From Ochotona curzoniae (lineage: Eukaryota > Chordata > Mammalia > Lagomorpha > Ochotonidae), in the NCBI RefSeq assembly GCF_017591425.1, contig NW_024465885.1:33302501-33366500 (forward strand): DNA of 64,000 bases, in the 5' to 3' direction. Made by a program: the position numbers and the translations under genes. The notes under the pieces were generated by a model. It did not search any database and was not told where the DNA came from. It was given only the letters and a program-made list of their open reading frames with translations. Below, one piece after another: positions 11,366-23,229 of the stretch (position 1 is the stretch's first letter; each line of letters starts with the position of its first letter).

Positions 11366-14050
11366 TAACATATTATTAAGGAAAGTTGTCTTGAAGGAGA
11401 GGAATTTTAAATAGCAAAGTTCATATTTGAATAACATATTTTTCTTTTTTTATCTATTTACAAAAAAATTAAATTGCAATTTCAAGTGAATAATTTAGAG
11501 CAAATACTATCTGAGTATACACTAGAAGTTTAAATTTTTTTGGAATCAGTTGCTGAATTAAGAATACGTTTTTGAATAGGAATGTTTTGAGACATGCCAA
11601 GTTCACATTAATTGAAATTTCACTCAAGGAATCAGAGTTAGAGATAAAGGGACTCATGAATGCATCCCAATGCTTACGAGTTCTCACTAACATACAAGAA
11701 AAGGCAAGTAGCCAGATAGTATCAAAGGAGTTATGGAAGCTACAATCATTGTTAAAAATTAAAGAGATGAAAATCACAGTCGTTCAATATCCACTGTCCC
11801 ATCACCTGCAGAGGTGATAGATACATATTTAAAATAATTTTACAGGAGTAGAAGTGACAGTGAATGAAACAATGGGCAGGCTTTTGGCTATGAGACTTTA
11901 GGAAAGAATCCGTTAACATCTCCGGTAGGTGTTAGCAGAGGGAATATTTAAAACTAAGATGATGCTACTGTACTACTCTAGGCAGCTTTCTATTGCTGGC
12001 TCCTGGTGGGGTTGAAATTTGATTAAACTACCTACCCTGGTATGTTTGGGGGCTGGGGTGTAAGAACTAGAGCTGTATATGCATCGTGTGAACGTTTTTT
12101 ATGCAGGTAATTTGTAGTTGTGAATGAATTGGAACTGGATTTGCAATTTGAGGTTGACCAAAGTGTTTGCAGTAATTACTGGATGTAGAGGGGTTGACGC
12201 TGTCCGGGAGTCAGTTCTTTCAGAGCTCAGCTTTGAAAGTGCACATTCTTACTTGCCACTTGAATGTATCACAGTAATTTCACATTGCCTGATGACAGTT
12301 ATTAAATATATGAATTATCACTTGAGTCAACTACCACCTTTAGATTTTATTTGTGTTCCTCTGGGATAACCCTAGGAAGCTACTTCTGTTTTCGCAGATT
12401 AACTGACATTTTGGAATATATCCACACAGGTGTAGTGGGAAATAAAATTGAAATAAATGGAGTCCCTTTTCTAAGGAATGGCATTAACATCAATTTCTTA
12501 AACTGGTTAAAAAAACTAATATAATTTATGTTTAAGGACTTTTGAATGCTACTGGTGTTTCCCACAAAGGTATGTTAACATCTCTAAGTTAACTATGATA
12601 ATATATTCTATTTCATATTAGGAAAAATATTATTGTGGGGATGAACTACACACAGTGATACACATATAGTTATGTTCACTAATACACACATACAAATACT
12701 CTGCAAGCAACATTAATTCATGATATTTTGCTTTCACTGTAGGTTGTCATAGAACCTTTGTAAAATCTTCAACCATGCAAATGCATTCCCCTTGCATTTC
12801 ACTGTTCGTTGAATATTTTACAATGGAAAATTGTAAATACTGCTCCTTTTGACTCACTTCTTTCACCTCAGGATGCTTTTGTCATATTGCTAATCAGTTT
12901 ACTATGTTCATTTTGTCGATAGAACTCTACACTTTTCAACATTTAACACCTGTGAAGAACTATGTTTTTTCTGCAGTCAATAGACATAATTGGTATGTTG
13001 GAGGTAAAGAAATTGTCTCAGTTCAAAAAGATCCAAAACTGTAATTTCCAGTTTTATCTCTTTCATAGTTTTGGCTTACTATGATTATTTTAAAATTCAT
13101 GCTACCGCCTTGTGACCTGCGGGTATATTTTCTTGGTTATCTCAAGTAGTCTTCATAATGTTATTTTTATGCTAATTTGCAGTTTTGTTCATAAAGATGC
13201 TATATGCTTATTCAGCTTTTCTTTCAAATCATCTCTGGACATTTTATGTCAATTTGCATGTCTGACTAAATAAGAAACAAAACAAAACAAAAAGATAATA
13301 AACAACAATTGCATGTGTTTAAGATGCAGTTTTCTAAATTGTGTTCTCAGATTATGAAAATCTTGGTGGAAGTTAGAGCGCAGGGTGGGAGTTGAGGAGC
13401 TTCCAGTACAGAGTGGAGAAAACTTAGTGCAATGTGCTGATTTGCCTAGAAAAGAAGAGGAAATATGTTTTCCTTCCCTTTTTCTTTTGTTCCTTGGTTT
13501 ACCTGTCTTTTGTCTAAAGGCATATTGAGTTTGACTGTGATTAATTTGATTAAACACCACAGTATGGATCCCTTATGTATCAAATAATTAGATATGGACT
13601 AGTAGCTGAAGAAGTTATATTCCAATATTATTTAACATCTTTTATTCCAAATTAAAATACTTCACCACTTTGTTTTCAATTAAAATGAGTTTTACTACCA
13701 GCACAACAGATCTGACAGCAACTTATATGTAAATTACCTAATTTATTATGATAATGTTAAGGAACTTTTAGCCAGCCATATTCATCTGTAATTGTAATTA
13801 CTTTTATCACATATCTTTATTACTTTTCTATTCAGACTCATGAATATAATTTGTAGTCTAGTGGTTTTTTCTTAACATTCTCATCATTGGACAGAATCTA
13901 CTCAAGAACAATCATTGAAGAATTCAATTTTATTCCATCAAATTCAGGTGAACAGTTTGCAATATTTAGATTTTATGTTTAGTGTGAAATGAATTAGTTA
14001 TCAGAATGTACCATATTTATGAAGATGATACTAAAGTTGTATAACAGGCA
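11366..14050. other. AT-rich sequence, nothing supportable
   Basis: About 2.7 kb. Frames at 11469-11777, 11572-11817, 12124-12369 and 13249-13560 are 60-103 residues with no recognised family, mutually overlapping on opposite strands in part. No transposon family was recognised, though very old repeats cannot be excluded by eye. Confidence 0.5.
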
Positions 14051-14054
14051 AAAA

Positions 14055-14370
14055 GTTTATTGAAATATTTGTTTATTCAGAGAGCACAGCAAAAGGGAAT
14101 AAAGGAGTGACACAGAGATCTTTCTGCTGGATTTCTCTTTAAATGGCCACAAAACTCAACTCTGGATCAAGATGCAATGAGGAGCCAATTAGCCAACTCC
14201 ATTAGGTAGCCCCACATGAATGGCAGGGACACACATACTTGTGTCATTATTCCCTGTCTTTTAGGTCTATTAACTGAAATCTTATCAGGAAGAAGAAAAG
14301 AAGGATCTCAAACTGGCATCCGATATGGGATGCCCTCTTCTTAAATGTCAGCTTCACAAATGATCAACAT
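14055..14370 (-). mobile_element. Old CSINE, antisense copy
   Basis: TTGAAATATTTGTTTATTCAG near 14058 (split), AAATGGCCACAAAACTCAAC near 14141, GGAGCCAATTAGCCAACTCC near 14180, and ATCCGATATGGGATGCCC near 14318 occur in the order of the old rabbit-type C-repeat. Divergence is high. Confidence 0.65.
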
Positions 14371-14522
14371 TTAAAAAGATAAATCCATGGAAAATGTTGA
14401 GGATTTTGCAAAGTCACTGATGATGCAAAGTGTCATCTTCTAATTCAAAGGATTCTCTTTTAAATGTTTGTAAAGAAAATGACTTTCTTCTTGGTTTGTT
14501 TGGGATTCCAGCAGTTAAAAAA

Positions 14523-14523
14523 T

Positions 14524-14562
<39 letters not shown>

Positions 14563-14584
14563 CAGAAAGAGACAGAGAGAGAAA
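14523..14584. repeat. Composite (GT)n(GA)n microsatellite
   Basis: About ten GT units are followed without a gap by GA units with AC and AA interruptions. Confidence 0.97.
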
Positions 14585-14740
14585 ACGTATAATTTTACAC
14601 TCCCCAAGTAGAGACTCTCCTTCCAATCATGCAAAATGCTTTTAAGCTGTATTTAATCAACAGACTCTCCCATATTTGTAATCTCTATTGCATGTCATCT
14701 TGCTTACTTGCCTAAATACAATCTGCCTGTGTTTGTACTA

Positions 14741-15265
14741 GTTACCTATTGTTGCATGATAAACATACCCAAAGGTACTAATTTAACAGAAATAGGTGTT
14801 TATTATCATTCTTTTAGAGTGTCTGAACTTTGGAACTGACTTGAGTTGCTCAAGATTTTTAGTCTTATTGTAGCCAGAATGTCAGCTGGGGTTATAGTCA
14901 CCAGAACATTTGACTGTACTTGGGAAATTTGTCAACAATGAGTCACACATGACTTTCTGCTGGAGACTGGTTCCTTCAAAGTCAGTCTTGCATGAGCTGA
15001 ATCAATTGCCTGTTAATGTGGCAGGAATGCTTTCCTATAAGGGGTCACAAAATATTTCATGCAGAAAGTTTAAGTGCCTTTAACAGTGATGTAACTTTGA
15101 AGCCAAACTCACCTAGTCTTTCACTTTAGCCTATTCATTAGGAGTGAGTTACTAACCCCAGCCTTTTGGGGGAAGGGTAGTATAAGACTTAAGATCTACC
15201 ACTTGAAGAAGAAGTTATCAGATTATTTGATGTGTCTGTCTTAGAATAAACACACTACTTATAAT
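14741..15265 (+). mobile_element. Ancient mammalian LTR-like repeat
   Basis: The start ACTAGTTACCTATTGTTGCA, followed by a TGATAAACATACCC step and TTTATTATCATTCTTTTAGA, matches a widespread eutherian repeat whose consensus begins TTAGTTATCTATTGCTGCAT. A later step CATTAGGAGTGAGTTACTAA near 15137 fits the far end of the same consensus. I recognise the repeat but cannot name its family with certainty. It predates the lagomorph elements around it. Confidence 0.6.
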
Positions 15266-15594
15266 GGCCATCTGTGGTCAAGACTCATATTTATACACTT
15301 AAGCCTTAACACTGGCAAAAGTTGAGAGGATGGGGGGAGGGCAGGGTGATACAGGAGAATATAGCCCGGCTTTCAATTTGTCCCATGATACCATCAAAGC
15401 TTTTCATAAAATACATAAGTATTTGAGGTACATGCGGTTACGCTTTGCCATTTTCTAATTCTTCACAGCTATATTTTTCTTGTTAAAAGAAAAAAAAATG
15501 AGGTCTGGAGTGGGGAGATAGTGACAAAACAAATATAGTGAGCGCTCAAGGGATAGGTTCTTTCTAAATGCTCTCGATAGTATCTCGCTGGAGG

Positions 15595-15710
15595 ACTTGG
15601 GGTTGAAGCCAGGATCTGAAGTGGGAACCCAATCCAGGTCTCCATATGGGTGGCACAGACTCAGCTACTTGAACCATATCTGCTGCTTCTCGGTGACTAA
15701 TGTCAGTAAG
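15595..15710 (-). mobile_element. Old CSINE fragment
   Basis: GAAGTGGGAACCCAATCCAG, then AGGTCTCCATATGGGTGGCA and TCAGCTACTTGAACCATATC, the middle part of the older antisense C-repeat. The rest is not recognisable. Confidence 0.6.
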
Positions 15711-15837
15711 AAATTAAAATTCAAAGTATAAGCCAGCTCTAAATTCAGAAAAGTTTATCTGCAATAGAACCACCTTAACTAGTGGCTTAATCACTAGGGT
15801 AAGCACTTGTCTTCTACACCCCCTTTTTTTTTTTTAC

Positions 15838-16195
15838 TGGAAATATATTTTCTTTTCTAAGACTTATTTTACTTTTATTGCAAAGTAAGATATACATAGA
15901 GGAGGAGATACAGAGAGGAAGATCTTCCATCCGATGAAGATCCCCAAGTAACCACAATGGCTGGTGCTATGCCCATCCCAAGCCTGGAGCTAGGAGCTCT
16001 TCCTGGTCTTCTACATGGGTGCAGGGTCCTAAGGCTTTGGGCCATCTTCGACTGCTTTCCCAGGCCAAAAGCAGGGAACTGGATGGGCAACGGAGCTGCC
16101 GGGATCAGAAGCGGCAGCCATATGGGATCCCGGGGCTTGCAAGGCGGTGATTTTAGCCGCTAGGCCATCGCACAGGGCTGGAAGTATACTTTCTT
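15838..16195 (-). mobile_element. CSINE, antisense, 17-bp target duplication
   Basis: Near full-length antisense copy at about 15855-16178 ending in CGCTAGGCCATCGCACAGGG. The flanks TGGAAATATATTTTCTT (15838-15854) and TGGAAGTATACTTTCTT (16179-16195) differ at 2 of 17 positions and are a convincing target duplication. Confidence 0.95.
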
Positions 16196-16565
16196 AATTG
16201 ACCCTGTTGGGATGCTGCGTATTGCAAGTATATTTCAACATCTACAATAGTACTATGAAAGTTTCACATCCTGGGAAATATTGTTAAAAATGAATGTATC
16301 TTCTTAATGCAGAATATTGACGCCCATCTGATTTGATTCACATACTAAAGTTTCGGAGTAATTTTTCACAAGAAATGATGAAGTCAGTATTCCTGTCGTA
16401 GAATGCAATCTTCCACCCCGGAGCTGTGCTTTCTTCACATTCCTATACCTTGTCTCTAGCCTTGCTTCTTTATTTTCTCCAGGCGTGTGTCAGAATGAAA
16501 ACTTTTTCAGATACTATTAGAAAAGGATGGCTTTTGATCAGAGAGTTGCATCTAAAAGATGTAAG
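16196..16565. other. Unassigned sequence
   Basis: Nothing recognised in about 370 bases; the frame at 16426-16608 has no identifiable domain. Confidence 0.45.
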
Positions 16566-16830
16566 GTTAGTCATCAGATCCACAGTAAGTTGCTGCTTAA
16601 GATGCTAGTCTGCCATACCAGACTGCTTAAGTTTAAGCTCAGCCACTTCTGGTTAATGTATCCTGAAAGGCAGAATGTGACAACGCTGGTACTTGAATGT
16701 CTGCCATCCAATTGTCACAGCTACACAGAGTTTGCAGCTCACACTAGACTCCTGCAGCGGAACCAACAGATGGAGTCCTCTCTTCTCAGTCTCTCTTCTC
16801 CTTGCGTCTCTGTCTCTGGCCATAATGATT
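16565..16830 (+). mobile_element. Old CSINE, sense copy
   Basis: Contains AAGCTCAGCCACTTCTGGTT near 16634, GAACCAACAGATGGAGTCCT near 16760 and a CT-rich 3' part (TCTCTTCTCAGTCTCTCTTC), as in the older C-repeat. Open frames here (16426-16608, 16527-16868) are therefore reads through a SINE. Confidence 0.65.
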
Positions 16831-16869
16831 CCATAATTTGTTGGGCTCTACAACATTCCTTGATTTAAA

Positions 16870-17350
16870 TCAACAAATCTACCCTCTGCAGAGTTACAAG
16901 GCGATGTGTCTCAGAAATATAGTTAGCTGTGTTTCTTTTCTTTGTTAACCCTTCATCTCCCGCTTACATGACTCTAGATCAATATGTAACTCCTTAGCGT
17001 GAAATACATAGGCTTTTGTGTATGACCTCTGACATAAACTCATTCATTAATTTTCACTATTCACTGGCTTACACACTATATTCTAGAGTCACTTAACATC
17101 TCTTATAGCTATGTGACTTCCTCAAATTAAAATTCGTTTATATTGTGGCCCTTCTAAGAATCTCCTTTTGATCTTTTAATATAACTCAGGTAATCAGTTT
17201 TTCCATAATGAAGTGTTTCTTTTCGATCGCCTCCCAAAGCTAACCCACCTTGATCAGCCAGCCTGCTCAGGTCGCTAAACACTTTATTTACTAATAGAAT
17301 CTGCCTCTATTATCATTATCATATTTGCTTGAATTATATTTTTAAAATTT
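16870..17350. other. Unassigned AT-rich sequence
   Basis: No gene or repeat family recognised. Confidence 0.45.
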
Positions 17351-17354
17351 GATC

Positions 17355-17740
17355 TTTTCTTCCTTTAGGGCATGGGGCTCTTCAATTATTAAGTTCATAT
17401 ATTTAATTCTTACTTTGAGCCTAATAATAAGCTCGTAGTTGAATTGACCTATGTTTAACAGTCATATATGCAACTCTACTCCTGAATAAAAGGAACACTT
17501 CCAATGAAACTGTTAAATACACCTTGACAATTTGATATTAGATTTTCTACCATTGCCTTTATCTACCATGACAGCATGGCATTAAAGAGAAAAATTGTTG
17601 GACTTAAAAGTATTGTTGAAGTACTAGACTATTGTAATAATATTGAAGAAAGCAGTGGTAGGAGGAAGCTGAGGGAATGGGAAAGTGTATCCATGGAAAA
17701 TAAAATAACTATACAAATTACAAAAACATAAAGAAAACAA
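17355..17740 (+). mobile_element. LINE-1 3' UTR (lagomorph type)
   Basis: GGGCATGGGGCTCTTCAATT near 17369, CCAATGAAACTGTTAAATAC near 17502, CTAGACTATTGTAATAATAT near 17624 and an A-rich end at about 17700-17755 parallel the L1 3' UTR at 7.98-8.30 kb. It is a different subfamily or a more decayed copy. Confidence 0.75.
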
Positions 17741-17744
17741 ACAG

Positions 17745-19985
17745 AAAAAGGACTTCATTGAAGATCAACTGGTAAAATAGAAAAAAACAAACTTGGTTAT
17801 TGATTAATTTGTTACATTCTCACACCTGGTGCTAGTACTTTTTGCATTCTTCTTTATTAAAAGCTCCCCCACCTTTTTTAAGTATGCTACTTGTTTCCTT
17901 GTTCAGGGTTGGTATTTGATTCACTGTCATGTTAGCTGGGAAATTTATGCTGACTTGCCGGCATGGGACACTATCCCACCTGACTTAGTCTCTGGTAATC
18001 GCTATCCCATTCTGATTTGGGTCAGTGCGGTTATGTATGCTTGTAACTGTGCTTGAAATGCCTGAAATGCCATTTTCTATTTCACCGAAGCTCCAATTGA
18101 TATCTCAAGGCTCTAAGCTCACTGATGCATTGTGAATAATGCTAGTCAATACTCTTCTTTTTCTAGCCTGCAAAGATCAATTTCCGACTTCTATTGAAGC
18201 ATGCGTCAAGTAACCTCCCAGAAATCAAGAATGAAATTATGGTAATAACCACTTGCAGCACCTGGACCTTCCTTGCTCTTAAGCAATAACACAAATGTGT
18301 GATTAAGCAATTTTCTCAAATAAAGAGGTCAGGATCTTTCTTCAGGAAGACTACCTGTATTGGCAGACTCAAGTTTGTTGTTGAATCATTATCTTAAATG
18401 ATGGATGCTTCAATCAGGGACAAATGAAAGAGAAAACATGGGTTTCTGAAAGTCACATGGCATTGATTGTCTAGGGATTTCTTTCCTATCTCTACAATGT
18501 CCACTGTACAAGCATTTCTGACTTTTTAACTGAAAACTTTGACATCTGCAGCCAGAGAATTAGCTATTTGATGTCTATGCAAGCACTCTGCTTTCTAAGG
18601 ATATTGTACCAAATCAGTCCACAGCTTCTTTCCAATACTTCATTACCTAAATAGCACCACAAATAATAACTGTTTAATGAAACTTATTCTTTAAAAGTAG
18701 CCCAAGTTATCATCTTCCTCATAATGGATATCAAAAACTTTTAATAAAATGTATACTTTGTTTTTTGAAACAAAGTGTAGTATGAAAGATGATTTCTCAA
18801 AAATAGATATCTAATCCAATTGTATTAAAACAACTAATGAATCTCCCTCAAGTATTAAAATTTTACTTTTTTCATGTTAATGAATCCACCTATTATACTA
18901 CCATAGGTTTGGAAAATCCAGAAACCATAACTATTTTATTCATCAAAAATCTCAATATCAGGTAGAGAGAAAGATACATGATAGAAAGCTAGAGATTCTT
19001 CAGTCTGTTCACACATATTTTACCACAGAGGAGTTTTATTTTCAAAGCTATTGAGCTTTTTTGGCTGACTATGTATAATAATAATACATAATTATAATTT
19101 CTGTAGGAGGTTATTTCATTTTCAAGACTTAAGAGTGATTTTTATATGTATAATTTATGGTATCTGCAATCACAATATTTTCTTATTACAAAAATCAATA
19201 AATTATTAGAAATTTGAAAAACTCATTCAACCCTACATCTCACTTCATTTTCCTCTTTGATTGTTTTGTCAGCCTCGGCTCTTGATGATGGCTCCCAGTC
19301 TTTCTCACATGCTATTATGTCATTGCAATCTAACTTCTGTCTCCATTACTAATTTTTTTTGTCCAAATCCCCAATGATAATTGTTTATGAAAATTAAATT
19401 TTTACAACTCGATGGTCTTATCTTACAAACCTAATTTGTCGCATGATGACACTTTCTTGGATGATTTTCTTCTTTCTCATGTGACCAATTTTATTTTGCT
19501 GGACACCCATTGATGCATTTCCTTTCTTCAGGTGAAATCACAGGAAATCCTCATTTGACATAGAACATGTGCTTAGTGAGTGAATACCTAGAAGCTTCCC
19601 AGACAGCTACATGAATGAATGCAGCACATCTTTAAAGGCTAATTGCAACTACTGTTTCATTGGAAGGACTGAAGCTTTTGATTTTGGGGAGGACACAACA
19701 CAAGTCTGTATTTGATATCAGGCTAAATACATTACTTTTCTATATGTGTCTTTCTTGCACTTAATTTCAGATCATTTATTTATTATATTCTGATTTCACT
19801 TTGTTTCTCTCTCTCTCTTTTCAGCTTCTTTAGGCTTGGAATTGAATATCATCTGAACTTACCTAACATGTATAAAATTAAACTAGGTGATGAATTAAGT
19901 GATTATTTTAGGACTTTCCATCATGTTCTTTCTTTTCACAGCTTAACACTTACCAGATAATTTTAATGCTGTATTTTCATTCATT
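17745..19985. other. AT-rich sequence, nothing recognised
   Basis: About 2.2 kb. A short CT run lies at 19808-19821. The 75-residue frame at 17829-18056 has no known motif. No repeat family identified with confidence. Confidence 0.5.
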
Positions 19986-20003
19986 TACTTTTCCCATTAG
20001 GTT

Positions 20004-20029
20004 GTGCTTGCTTCGGCAGCACATATACT
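20004..20029 (+). pseudogene. U6 snRNA fragment (first 26 nt) in a direct repeat
   Basis: GTGCTTGCTTCGGCAGCACATATACT (positions 20004-20029) is the 5' end of U6 spliceosomal RNA, including the 5' stem-loop, with one C-to-T change relative to the common mammalian GTGCTCGCTTCGG start. The homology stops before the AAAATTGGAACG that follows in U6. The fragment sits between near-identical 20-bp direct repeats at 19987-20006 and 20027-20046 (one mismatch, C/A), whose right copy begins within the U6 homology. This is a severely truncated retrocopy; no U6 promoter elements or 3' part are present, so it is not functional. Confidence 0.93.
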
Positions 20030-20214
20030 TTTCACATTAGGTTGTGATATCCAAAAGGAAAGATGTATGTCTAACAAAATTTGTACTAATAAAATATATA
20101 ACAGATTAGAATCATCATAAATAATTTTAACCATGAATCATTTTATATTACATATCACTTTTAAAAAGTGTGCATTTTGTTCAGCATTATATCTAGTTTA
20201 GCATTCAAATAATT

Positions 20215-20350
20215 CCCGTCACTGTGGCCATCATGATGGCATAGAGGGTAAAGTTGCAAACTGGGATGCTGGCATAGTTTATGGGCACCTGTGTCCTGGC
20301 TACTTCAACCTCAGATCCAGCCCCATGGTTTTGTTCTTCACCTACTTTCC
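20215..20350 (+). mobile_element. Old CSINE head fragment
   Basis: GATGGCATAGAGGGTAAAGT, GATGCTGGCATAGTTTATGG and CTCAGATCCAGCCCC follow the tRNA-like head of the old C-repeat; it is 3' truncated or eroded. Confidence 0.55.
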
Positions 20351-20489
20351 AGCAGTTTTACGTGCATGTTTGTATGTTTCATTGTGTTTTCTTAATAACT
20401 GAACTTTTTATTTTCCTATAAACTTCTTGTTTTACTATCTTTTTTGAATTAGCAATCTTGTAATTTGGTTTTATTTTGGCCAATACAAG

Positions 20490-20610
20490 TTCAGGGACAC
20501 AAGCCTCTGGACCAAGAGCCGCTGTTTTTCCAAGTGTATTAGCAAGGGATTAGATTGGAATTACAACGTCAAGGATGCTAACTAGTGCCTATATCTGATG
20601 CCGGTGCCAA
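20490..20610 (-). mobile_element. Old CSINE fragment, antisense
   Basis: GTATTAGCAAGGGATTAGAT and ATATCTGATGCCGGTGCC are the antisense head of an old C-repeat. Confidence 0.5.
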
Positions 20611-20716
20611 AAGTGGGCTCTAGTGACCAAGTCTCAGCACAAACCCCCAAAATATTCTCCATTCATCAACCATCTGAGCTTCATAGACAGAGAGTGTGAT
20701 GAAAGGTTTAGAAAAG

Positions 20717-21074
20717 CTATTAATTGTTTTTTTAAAGATTTATTTATTATTATTATTATTATTTATCAGAAAGGCGGATATACAGAGAGGAGAGACAGAG
20801 AGGAAGATCTTCCGTCCGATGATTCACTCCCCAAGTGAGTGCAATGGCCCATGCAATGCCGATCCGAAGCCAGGAGCCTATTCCGGGTCTCCCATGTGGG
20901 TGCAGGGTCCCAAATCTTTGGGCCATCCTGGACTGCTTTCCCGGGCCACAGGTAGTAGGGAGCTGGAAGGGAAGCGGGGCTGCCGGGATTAGAACTGGCA
21001 CCCATATGGGATCCAGGGCGTGCAAGGCGAGGACCTTAACCAATGTGCCACAGCGCCGGGCCCTATAAATTGTT
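20717..21074 (-). mobile_element. CSINE, young antisense copy with (ATT)n tail
   Basis: Full-length minus-strand copy at about 20731-21062 with low divergence: GGGATTAGAACTGGCACCCA (B box complement) near 20986 and CCACAGCGCCGGGCCC at the head. The tail complement has expanded to about seven ATT units (20743-20766). Flanks CTATTAATTGTT (20717-20728) and CTATAAATTGTT (21063-21074) form a 12-bp target duplication with one mismatch. Confidence 0.95.
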
Positions 21075-21114
21075 GTTTTTAAAAGTTAAAGGCACTGAGT
21101 AAATGACAATAGGT

Positions 21115-21182
21115 AGAAATCAGCCATATATGTATATGTGTATTTGTACACATATATTGTATATATATATACATATATGCAG
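21115..21182. repeat. TA/TG simple sequence
   Basis: Alternating ATATATGTATATGTG and TATATATATACATATATG units. Confidence 0.85.
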
Positions 21183-21264
21183 AAATTTACATGGTATGAT
21201 GTTATACTCAATTTGGTGATACCAATATAAATGAAAATGACACCTTAATAACTAAAGCAGCAGA

Positions 21265-21600
21265 GGCAGAGTTGGGTGTTTAGAATACTGGTTAAGATGT
21301 TACTTTGGATGCTTGCAATCACATATCCTAAAAAACAGTTGAGTCTTAGCTCCACTGCTGATCCCAGCTTTCAGCAAATCCTCGTCTTGGGAAGCTGCAA
21401 GAAATGGCTCAAGTATTTGAATCATTTCATCCACGGGCTGCTCACATGGGAGACAGGAACTGAGTTCTGCACTTCTGACTCCAGGCTGGACCAACACTGC
21501 TTGTTGAGTGCATTTGTAGATTGAATCAGTGGATGGAAGATTGCTGAATGTATGTGTCTGTCTCTCCTTCTCTGACTTTACAAACCTATGATAATGAGAT
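21265..21600 (+). mobile_element. Old CSINE, sense copy
   Basis: TTAGAATACTGGTTAAGATG near 21280, AGCTCCACTGCTGATCCCAG near 21349, CACATGGGAGACAGGAACTG near 21442 and AATCAGTGGATGGAAGATTG near 21525 are in C-repeat order. Frames across it (21276-21524, 21300-21497) are not genes. Confidence 0.75.
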
Positions 21601-21733
21601 TTTTTTCAGGTTAAAGAATTAAGAAACAAAAAAAATTAACAAACAAAAGGAATCCTATGCAACAGCAAAATGATACTGTGTAAATACACTCCTTAGAAAA
21701 TGCTACAATGAAGCAATTTGTAATCATTAAAGA

Positions 21734-22086
21734 AGGAGTGCTCCAGCCCAATGGCGTGGCCTAGCAGCTAAATTCCTCCCCTTGAACGCACCAGGATCCC
21801 ATATAGGGGCAGTTCTAATCCCGGCAGCTCCACTTCCCATCCAGCTCCCTGCCTGTGGCCTGGGAAAGCAGTCTAGGAAGGCCCAAAGTCTTGGGACTCT
21901 GCACCCGTGTGGGATACCTGGAGGAATTTCCTGGATCCTGGCTTCGGATCGGCATAGCATCGGCCATTGCGCTCTCTTGGGGAGTGAATCTTTGGACTGA
22001 AGATCTTCCTCTCTGCCTCTTGTCCTCTCTGTATATCTGACTTTGTAATGAAAATAAATATATCTTTAAAAAAAAGAGGAGTGCTC
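21734..22086 (+). mobile_element. CSINE, young sense copy with target duplication
   Basis: Begins near 21745 with AGCCCAATGGCGTGGCCTAG, has B box GTTCTAATCC near 21811 and ends with GTATATCTGACTTTGTAATG and an A-rich tail. Direct repeats AGGAGTGCTC at 21734-21743 and 22077-22086 mark the insertion. Confidence 0.95.
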
Positions 22087-22089
22087 AAG

Positions 22090-22925
22090 TAAATAAAATA
22101 CAGAGAAATAACATTCCAAAGAAAAAATGACAAAGACTTGGACAAGTGCAAAGATATCCCTATTCCAAAGGCAATAAGCTAGAAGTGGCTAGTTTGTTAT
22201 TTTGCCCCTTGAAAGAAAATCTGATGTATGAAGCTTGCAGAAGTATATTCTCAAAGCAACCACTGTAAGAAATGCAAAGTAAACAGTACATACAAGGTTA
22301 ACCCAAAATAATCATAGGCAAATGGAACTGGAAGATAAATTTAGTGCTCTGCAAAAATATTTTGAAATTAATGTATAATTTTTTTTATTGTGTGCATTGT
22401 GTTTAAATTTTTTGAAGTGTCCTTGTATATTATGATTGCATTGAAATGATGTATTATATCAAACATGACAGAGAGGAAGTAGATAGACTGGAAAACATCT
22501 GTGCCAAACAAAGCAGAACAGTTCTAAAAGGGTTTTTGTTATCTTGAAATGTGTGTGAATTTGTTTTGTTTTTATCTTTTTTGGCTTAAAAATGGCACTG
22601 AACCACTTATGCATCATCCAGGTTATATAATTGCATATCATAATATCCTAACATCTGATAACAACTACTGTAAACAAAAAAAGGTATGTTTCCTCCCATG
22701 GAAATTCTTCCACAGGATTTTGTAATGGTTAATTCTTTTAAAAGAGTTACTAAGCTTTACCAACTATGTACTTACATACGACTTTTCATAAATGAGAATT
22801 TAGGATCTGGAAACTATAAAACAGATTGTATTCTTGTATCTAGAAAATTTTGTTCTAAATTTGATATCACTTTCAATTGGTGTATTTTAATATGAGCCAC
22901 ATGTAAAGTATTCTCAAAACTTAAA
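22090..22925. other. AT-rich spacer
   Basis: Nothing recognised. Frames at 22459-22641 and 22686-22895 are short and without motifs. Confidence 0.45.
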
Positions 22926-22929
22926 TAAG

Positions 22930-23225
22930 TATTTGTCCAAGCAGTTAAGCTAACAGTTTACACTCTGATTAGACAGCTATTTCTTATGTGCCCAGATTCA
23001 ATTCACAACTCTACCATTCTATCCCCAACTTTAACTTTCTGACAATTCAGACAGGGAGTGGCAGTGGAGATGACTAAATTAATTAGATTCTTGTCACCAC
23101 AGGGAAGACCTTAACTAAGTTCTTGGTTCTGGGCTCACATTGACCCAGACTGAGCCAAGGCATGCATGTAAAGAGTTAATCAGCTGATGAAACAATCTTC
23201 CTCTGTCTTTCAAATACAAAAAATA
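22930..23225 (+). mobile_element. Old CSINE, sense copy
   Basis: CAAGCAGTTAAGCTAACAGT near 22938, CCAGATTCAATTCACAACTC near 22992, GGGCTCACATTGACCCAGAC near 23130 and AATCTTCCTCTGTCTTTCAA near 23195 keep the order of the older C-repeat at high divergence. Confidence 0.65.
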
Positions 23226-23229
23226 TAAA

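Noticed and set aside
9391..14050. Nuclear mitochondrial insertion or conserved exons
   Set aside because: No mitochondrial gene order, tRNA or long conserved frame was recognised in this stretch.
20004..20029. A functional U6 snRNA gene
   Set aside because: Only 26 of about 107 nucleotides are present, and no upstream TATA and proximal elements at the expected places.
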